From Symbiodinium natans (Eukaryota > Sar > Dinophyceae > Suessiales > Symbiodiniaceae): DNA of 64,000 nucleotides. Made by a program: the position numbers and the translations under genes. Below the pieces are notes generated by a model. The model had not been told where the DNA came from. It was given only the letters and a program-made list of their open reading frames with translations, and did not search any database. Numbering within the stretch: the first letter of the stretch is position 1; the number at the start of each line of letters is the position of its first letter. Location of the stretch: the NCBI GenBank assembly GCA_905221605.1, contig CAJNDS010002811.1, forward strand, positions 62,001-126,000. Reading direction: 5' to 3'. Below are positions 58,468 through 64,000 of this stretch, in pieces.

Positions 58468-59770
58468 GCCTGGGAGAGCTTGCAGCCAATGCCGACGGCC
58501 CGGCGAAGTTTAGCGGCTGCTTTCGTGGACGGCTTCATCTACGCACCTGAGCTGCGGAGAATCGCTGATTTGCGGCACTGGCACTGGCATTTGCTGATAG
58601 AACACTCAAGAACAAACAGGCAGCTGGCGGGTCCAACTGCGCTGATCGACTGGATGTGGTGGAGCGCTACAGCCACAAGCGTGGCTGGGAAACGAAGCAC
58701 GGCGTCAGTGAGAGAAACGTGGAGTTTTTTCGCTTGCGCATAGCAGGCACATGGCAGGCACATGGCAGGCATATGACAGGCAGGCATATGGCACTTCATG
58801 GCACATCCATATGGCAGATGAGGATGCCGCCGCTGCCCACTGCCAGAGAAGGCTTGGCCCTGGTCAGCATCCCTTCCCAGATCTTTGCCGTGGCCTTATT
58901 AGGGCGAGTGGTATCTTCCTTAAGTGCTTTTGAGGCTAATTGTTCGTCTTAGACTCGTGGGCCATTCCTTTATATTCCTTTCCCCGTCTCTTCTGAGGCC
59001 ATTGGGGGTTTGGGTTCGAGCGGCTCGCCGTTGAAGGATGTGGAGGTCTTCGAGTTGCCAAGCCACAGTTGGACAAAGCACCTTGCCTGGGTCATATCAT
59101 CATGTGGGCATATGCTTACCCATGCAGCCCAGTCCAAGACATGACATAATCATAACTCCGCTGCAAGGCTCAACTGTATGCCTTTTGCCTTCGGCAATTG
59201 CTCCGCGGTCTCGTTTGGTGGCAACATCTACGTTTTTGGAGGTTACTCAGGCCAGGTGGAGCACTATTGTAAGGACACATACAGCAATGGCAGGTTACTT
59301 ATACTCGCTGTCAGGCGTTGGTAGCGAGGAAGCTTGGCGACAAAACGCTCTTCAGCAGCTGCTTCGATGCAGGGTGAGCTGTTGTCCAGAACATTTACAT
59401 ACAAGACAAGCGCGAAGCATTGCTGCAGAAGCCTTGGTAAGCTGATGCAGCTTATGAAGCCCTCAGATTCTGGTACAAGGTTCGACCCACATGCGCAATG
59501 CTGGCATGCTCTGGGTGGCGCGTCTCTTCCACACCCACGGTGGGGGAGTGCGGTGGCCTTGGATGCTGAGGGCCGCCTCTTTGTGTGTGGCGGATACAAG
59601 GCAGGGACGTATGTGCGTATGTCCGAAAGGCATGGCATCGCAGTCGCACTCGGGGCCTAGTTGGGCACAGTCAGTTTGCTAGGAGCTTCGTGCAAGCCGG
59701 CACGTGGAAGTGCTGGACCTTCGCCGGCCCCACAAGGGCTGGCGACCGGGTCCGCATCTGGTCAGCAAGT
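58468..59770 (+). CDS. Kelch-repeat beta-propeller protein
   Basis: At least five kelch-type blades can be read on the + strand in successive exons: about 58468-58548 (PMPTARRSLAAAFVDGFIYA), 58645-58700 (DRLDVVERYSHKRGWE), 58823-58890 (PLPTAREGLALVSIPSQIFA), 58998-59085 (GSPLKDVEVFELPSHSWTK), 59170-59255 (SFGGNIYVFGGYSGQ), 59478-59605 (FDPHAQCWHALGG, then DAEGRLFVCGGY) and 59703-59765 (EVLDLRRPHKGW). The repeated order 'PxPTAR ... V ... IY(V/A)xGG ... VExxD ... W' is typical. Such propellers bind protein partners, often as substrate adaptors. No BTB or other partner domain is visible. Start and stop are not fixed, and exact exon ends are approximate. Confidence 0.75.
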
Positions 59771-60594
59771 GAACCCAAATCGCTCCTGTATTCGTGCACT
59801 GTGCACATACTGTGCACTTAATCTGCATTTCTATGCTTGGCCGCCACACTTGCTTACAGACTCGATCAGGCTTTTACCCGGCGCATGCGCGGGCTGCAGT
59901 GCCACGTCTGTTCGTCTGCCTGGCTTCTTGCGGCCTGGATTCTTGCGGCCGCTTGGCATGAGAGCGTTTGATGTGTTTGTGGTGGCATTGTGAGTCCGGT
60001 AAGCCTAAGGTGACGCGCGTCTGCTGCAGCACTGCAGCCAGTACAGAATCTGAGACGTCCGTGAAGAAGGATAGCCAGATGGAGAGAGCGAGGCTGAAGC
60101 TGGTGTAGGCTGAGCGCAGCCCTGGAGGGTTGTTAGGGCGGCGAAGGTGGCCAAGGACGCTGCCAGCGATTCATCGATTGAACGACTGCCACCTCCGCTG
60201 CTTGAATTCGGCACACATTTCAACTCGTTAACGTGCCACAGCCACGACCAGACTAAGTCTGGTGGCACACACATAGCCCGCAAACACGCGCGCACGCCCC
60301 ACAGACGAGTCACCGTTTGCCCTTCTCTTCCAACTTAGGGCAGTGCTCGGATGGTGGGTGGCTGTTTCGACTCACGCTGAGTGACAGCGAAAAAGCACGA
60401 ATCTGCTGAGCTGGGCACATGTGGGCGTCTTACTGCGTATTGTATTCTTCAAGTCGAATGAGCGCAGTCCAAAAACACCGAAGGTGCTGAGACCATCCAG
60501 GCAGTGGTTCAAAATCGCTGGTGGAGCCAAGGCGTCAGTGGCCGTGAGCTCATGTCAACAGCGCTTTTGCTCGACAGTTTGAGAATGCCCTTTT
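59771..60594. other. Unassigned stretch
   Basis: It may hold the 3' end of the kelch gene (an 18-bp-like repeat near 59925-59955 gives GFLRPGFLRP). Otherwise nothing is recognisable. Confidence 0.3.
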
Positions 60595-60683
60595 GTGTCT
60601 CAATATCATAGGTCAAGGTCTACTGCCCTTCTCCCTTTTCGATTCTTTGTCGCTTTTCTTGTCTGGTGTGAGAATCCTGCAGT

Positions 60684-60930
60684 CTCTAAGGTGGAAGAAG
60701 CGTTGAAGCTGGCTCCAAAGACTGGAGCCCGAGCCTCGTCACTTGTAGCTTTTTGCGGAGACTGGGCTTTTTGCCATGAGGCTTGCCTCGAGATCGGGAC
60801 ATATGTGGGCAGCTCTCCCAGCCGGTGGAAAGAAGACGTCGACATTCAAACGCTTCTTGATATATTCTTTCGCAAAATGCTCAAGCAGCTGATGCAATCA
60901 AAGCCCGAAAGTGTTGAAGCCAAACGATAG
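60684..60930 (+). CDS. Unrecognised C-terminal exon
   Basis: A protein-like frame reads VSKVEEALKLAPKTGARASS, then CGDWAFCHEACLEIGTYVGS, VDIQTLLDIFFRKMLKQLMQ and a stop at 60928-60930. A cag at about 60682 could be the acceptor. No family was recognised. Confidence 0.4.
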
Positions 60931-61858
60931 TCCAGCAGTGCAGTCAACTTCAGTTGGACCTCCAAACAGGAAGCGACTACCCGACCATCAAATTTGGACA
61001 AGTAGCCACTGTCAAGGAACATGCAGACTGCAATCCATCCAGCAATGGCCAGGAGTCGTCCGGCTCTGAAGGTGCGGAGTTGCCGGACAAATGCAAGGGC
61101 TGTTCGTAACTGTTCTCCGCCCCAATGAGAAGAAATCTGGGCGTCTTCACTCGCATGATGCGACACCAGGATCGGAGACCTCGGCGGCTGGGAATGTTGC
61201 TTCTTGCTTGTTCCGGGCCATTGGCTGCGGTGGCTCTGCCACGCATGATTGAAACGTTTGAACTCAACATGGTGCATCATGTCGACAGATCCGTGTCCCA
61301 GCTGTGTTCCTGCTGAGGTGGGAATGGCAGGGACACCACAACCAGAGCCCATGTCAAGCGGGCATCTGAGCTTCGAGTCACCGCATCGGAGGTCACAGGA
61401 GATCACAGGAGCAAAGGGCAAACATAGGCAGGCTGAGATGACGGTTTTGTTGCGATACGGTTTGGTTGTGATAGGGATTGATAGGGTTGTGATGGGAGAT
61501 GTGGTTAGACGTGCATTCTAAGGCTGGGGCCGCCGTGCCTGGCTCCGCCTGGGCTTGAGTGGTGCAGGCATCTGGCAAATCCCACAAGCCGCCGGCGCCG
61601 AAGATGTGACGCCTGGCAGAGGGGCGTGCAATATCGTGCAATCATTCGGCATGGACAAGCAAGGGGATGGTGTTGTGTCTCCTTTCTTTGGCGTGGCTGT
61701 GTTTATCTCGCTCTTTACGCTTTCGGCGGTATTCCATTCTTGTCGTCCAACCTAGGAAGCGATTCAGCAAGGTGAACACGGCGCCGAAGCGGCAGCTTCA
61801 TTGTGAGAGCAATTCACATGTTGGCATCTGCTCTGACTTGAACTCATGGCTGTGTCAG

Positions 61859-63321
61859 GTGATTAACTCGTACACCGAAAATGCTGGTGTTGCTGGTCAG
61901 AACAACAAAGAGGTTGCGGCCTACGCTGACTTGGGAGAAGGGCTCAAAGCAGCCACCATATACAAGCCGAAGATGGCAGACGGAGACCCCAATGCTGCGA
62001 GGAAGGTGTCAGATGGTGACCTGGTTACCGTGGACATGCTGCTTGGACTTGGCCGTAGAGGGACATGAGGGGCAATGAGAGGCACTGAGGGGTAATGACG
62101 GGCGTAAGTTGTGGACATGTCTCGCAAGTCGGTCCTAGAATCCTAGGATCGGGTATCTGACGGGCTGGAACGGCAACATTTTCATCCGAACTCAGGAGCT
62201 GAGAGAGTATCGGCCGTGTTCAATACGACTCACTCGTCTCTTGCCATTGCAGGATAAAAGTGGCTTCTCAGAGAAGCCCGTCACCTTCAGAGTGGGGCGG
62301 GGTGATGCAATCCCCGGTCTGGACCGCGGAGTGGTCGGCATGTTGAAGGGAAACTTGACTGAGCGGAGTTGCCAGATGTTGCTGTCAGATGCTCAAAGAG
62401 GCTCCTCAGCTCCTCTTGATAATTGCAAGCAGCCTATAGCAACCTAATGGCTCCATCAGTCTTCCAAGGCGAAAAGAGGAGACTGGTGATTCCGCCTGCG
62501 CTCGGGTCGGCTGCTCAGCGTACAGAGTGAGAGAGCTTGCAGAGGGGAGAGAGTAGGGCGTACAGAGGGAGAAGAGAGGAGAGAGAGGAGAGGGAGATGG
62601 AGGGGGGGAGTTGGAGAGAAGAGAGAGAGGCAAAATCGACACAGAGGTACCCGCGGCCCTGCAGCGACGAGCAGCTGGGGAAGCCCGGCGCGATCCCGGA
62701 TCCCCGGGAGTGGCCCGGAAGTTCCTTTTGTTTTTTTTTTAGAAGAGAAGCAGAAGAAATTGGAAAGCGGAATCTTCTTCGAGTAGACACTCAGGATAGG
62801 GCAGGAACTTCTCCTGGTTTCTCTTTGTCTCACCTTGTTGAGTAACGCGGCAGATTACTCTGAGTGCTTGAAGAGGCAAAGATGGCAGGAATTGGGGAAG
62901 AAGCAGAATGTTTGAGTGATAATTAGAGATTTGACTCAGAAGTAGGGAAGAAAATGAAAGGAGAACTTATGAAGATGAATCTCACCAACGAATCATTGAA
63001 TCACAACGGCTAGTTGGGTGGCGAAGAAATCAGGGAATGTTTGTATTTCCCAAGTGCCTTCATCTCGGCATCTCTGCATCTCGCATTATCTCTCCTTCCC
63101 GAGGTCCGCATCCGGCTCTGGGGAGCCCTGGGAGCTGAGAAACAGACTGCTGCACCTCGGCAACTTACAGATGCGGGAGAAAGTTGAGAAGAGGTTTCCC
63201 AGTGCCACAGCAGTGTGGAGGTGTGGACAGCTTCTCTGCCGGTCTGAGGAATGGTGTTCTCAACAATGCCAGGGATGATACACTTGTCATCGATGTCAAG
63301 GTAAACCGTATCGCCAGCTGA
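61859..63321 (+). CDS. FKBP-type peptidyl-prolyl cis-trans isomerase
   Basis: FKBPs catalyse prolyl isomerisation in protein folding. The exon 61859-~62054 encodes a lead segment (INSYTENAGVAGQNNKEVAA) and the domain entry (KVSDGDLVTVDM). The exon from 62253 carries the signature FSEKPVTFRVGRGD, AIPGLDRGVVGMLKG, which matches the 'F.LG.G.VIPGLD.GV.GM..G' core of the family. The final strand (DDTLVIDVKVNRI) is in a last exon ending with a stop at 63319-63321 and matches the family's terminal '.TLVFDVELL.I'. The linking exon between 62054 and 62253 (perhaps around 62146-62185, with YLTGWNGNIF) and the segment before the last exon are not resolved. Upstream exons (61555-61640) are possible. Confidence 0.7.
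62540..62632. repeat. GA-rich imperfect repeat
   Basis: A purine-rich gagag/ggaga tract lies inside the presumed FKBP intron region. It makes long frames on both strands that I disregard. Confidence 0.85.
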
Positions 63322-64000
63322 GCATGGCCGTTGGCGCAGATATGGCCACAAGATGCTGCGGATGCTGCGAGTAGGAGCTGACAGCTCACCGCCTTCTCAA
63401 CGCTGAAGCCCTGGACACATCTGCGGAAGTCACAGAAAGAGGGGCGCCCTGAACATGGCTTGGGTCCGGAGTGGTGATCCACACGCAAACTGAAGAGAGC
63501 CTCCGAATCTTGGGTGTTCTGGGTGTTCTCGGCTGTGTGACTGGCTTGCTGGCAAGGCTTCACAGCCATCCGCTTTGCCACCAGTCTGACTGGCTTGATT
63601 CAAACGCTGCAGTGTGTGCACTGCACAAAGCGTCGCCCCCTGAACTCAATATGTTTCAGATGTGTGGATGAAGTTTGGCTCGGCGCTGTCGCATGAGTAG
63701 ATATGTGATCCACGTTGCCCTTGGTCTTTATGTCTGGAGTCGTCCTCAGCCACTGATGCCACACTCACGGCACTGTTGCAACTTAACGATAACGGAAAAG
63801 CTGGAAACGCTGCCGTGAAGGCATCACGAACTGGTCGCACCATGCTGACTTGCTGCGGGATCTCGGTGCTGGACCACCATGGAGGCAGCCTTATCCTAAC
63901 TTTGTCGAATCCATACCAACCATGCTTGTTAGTTTGCATAGGCGGGCGAGTCCAGATGTTCTGGATGATCTCGAGCAGGACAGCCACATAATCATGCCGA
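63322..64000. other. Unassigned end of window
   Basis: Frames of 60-140 codons exist on both strands, with a short tgggtgttc direct repeat at 63509-63530. No gene was recognised. Confidence 0.3.

Noticed and set aside
1-64000. Relict spliced-leader sequence marking a retrocopied gene
   Set aside because: I looked for the conserved dinoflagellate leader end (ttggctcaag) by eye and did not find it; a computed search would be decisive.

Overview
The window reads as nuclear DNA of a dinoflagellate, most likely a Symbiodinium-like (suessialean) alga. Genes are broken into many short exons (14 to about 570 nt) separated by short introns. Where protein homology fixes the splice points, the 5' sites are mostly GC or GA and less often GT, and the 3' sites are almost always AG followed by G. 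That pattern is established for dinoflagellates. Every gene I could recognise lies on the + strand, as expected for their unidirectional gene blocks. No bacterial, organellar or viral gene was recognised.

Layout. 1-1901: 3' part of NOP56, a box C/D snoRNP core protein. 3764-4353 and possibly to 4628: a small acidic/RS/RE-rich protein. 5560-6300: fragments of a kelch-like gene. 6.4-34.2 kb: many plausible but unrecognised coding exons, simple repeats and a 399-bp direct duplication (31170-31568 and 32068-32466). 34254-36257: a complete secreted lytic polysaccharide monooxygenase with two PAN/apple-like modules and a C-terminal fungal-type cellulose-binding module. 37.8-39.6 kb: exons of an unrecognised, partly coiled-coil protein. 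39.66-44.88 kb and 46.27-52.49 kb: two tandem paralogues whose exons run E2 (UBE2Q-like), UFD1, UBX, UBA-like; a 450-bp GAA tract lies between them. 54.4-55.85 kb: methionine sulfoxide reductase A. 58.47-59.77 kb: a kelch beta-propeller protein. 61.86-63.32 kb: an FKBP-type prolyl isomerase.

The most notable content is the tandem ubiquitin genes. They appear to put a ubiquitin-conjugating domain and Cdc48/p97-cofactor domains (UFD1, UBX) in one polypeptide. Because the two copies align exon by exon, they also record changes of splice-donor type and presence or absence of introns. The multidomain LPMO is a plausible cellulose-acting secreted enzyme for a cellulose-walled alga.

Exon limits given without a tilde come from splice-phase agreement plus homology. 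Those marked ~ are approximate. Large parts of 6.4-33 kb and 55.9-58.4 kb contain open, protein-like stretches whose family I cannot name. They are listed as such with low confidence.
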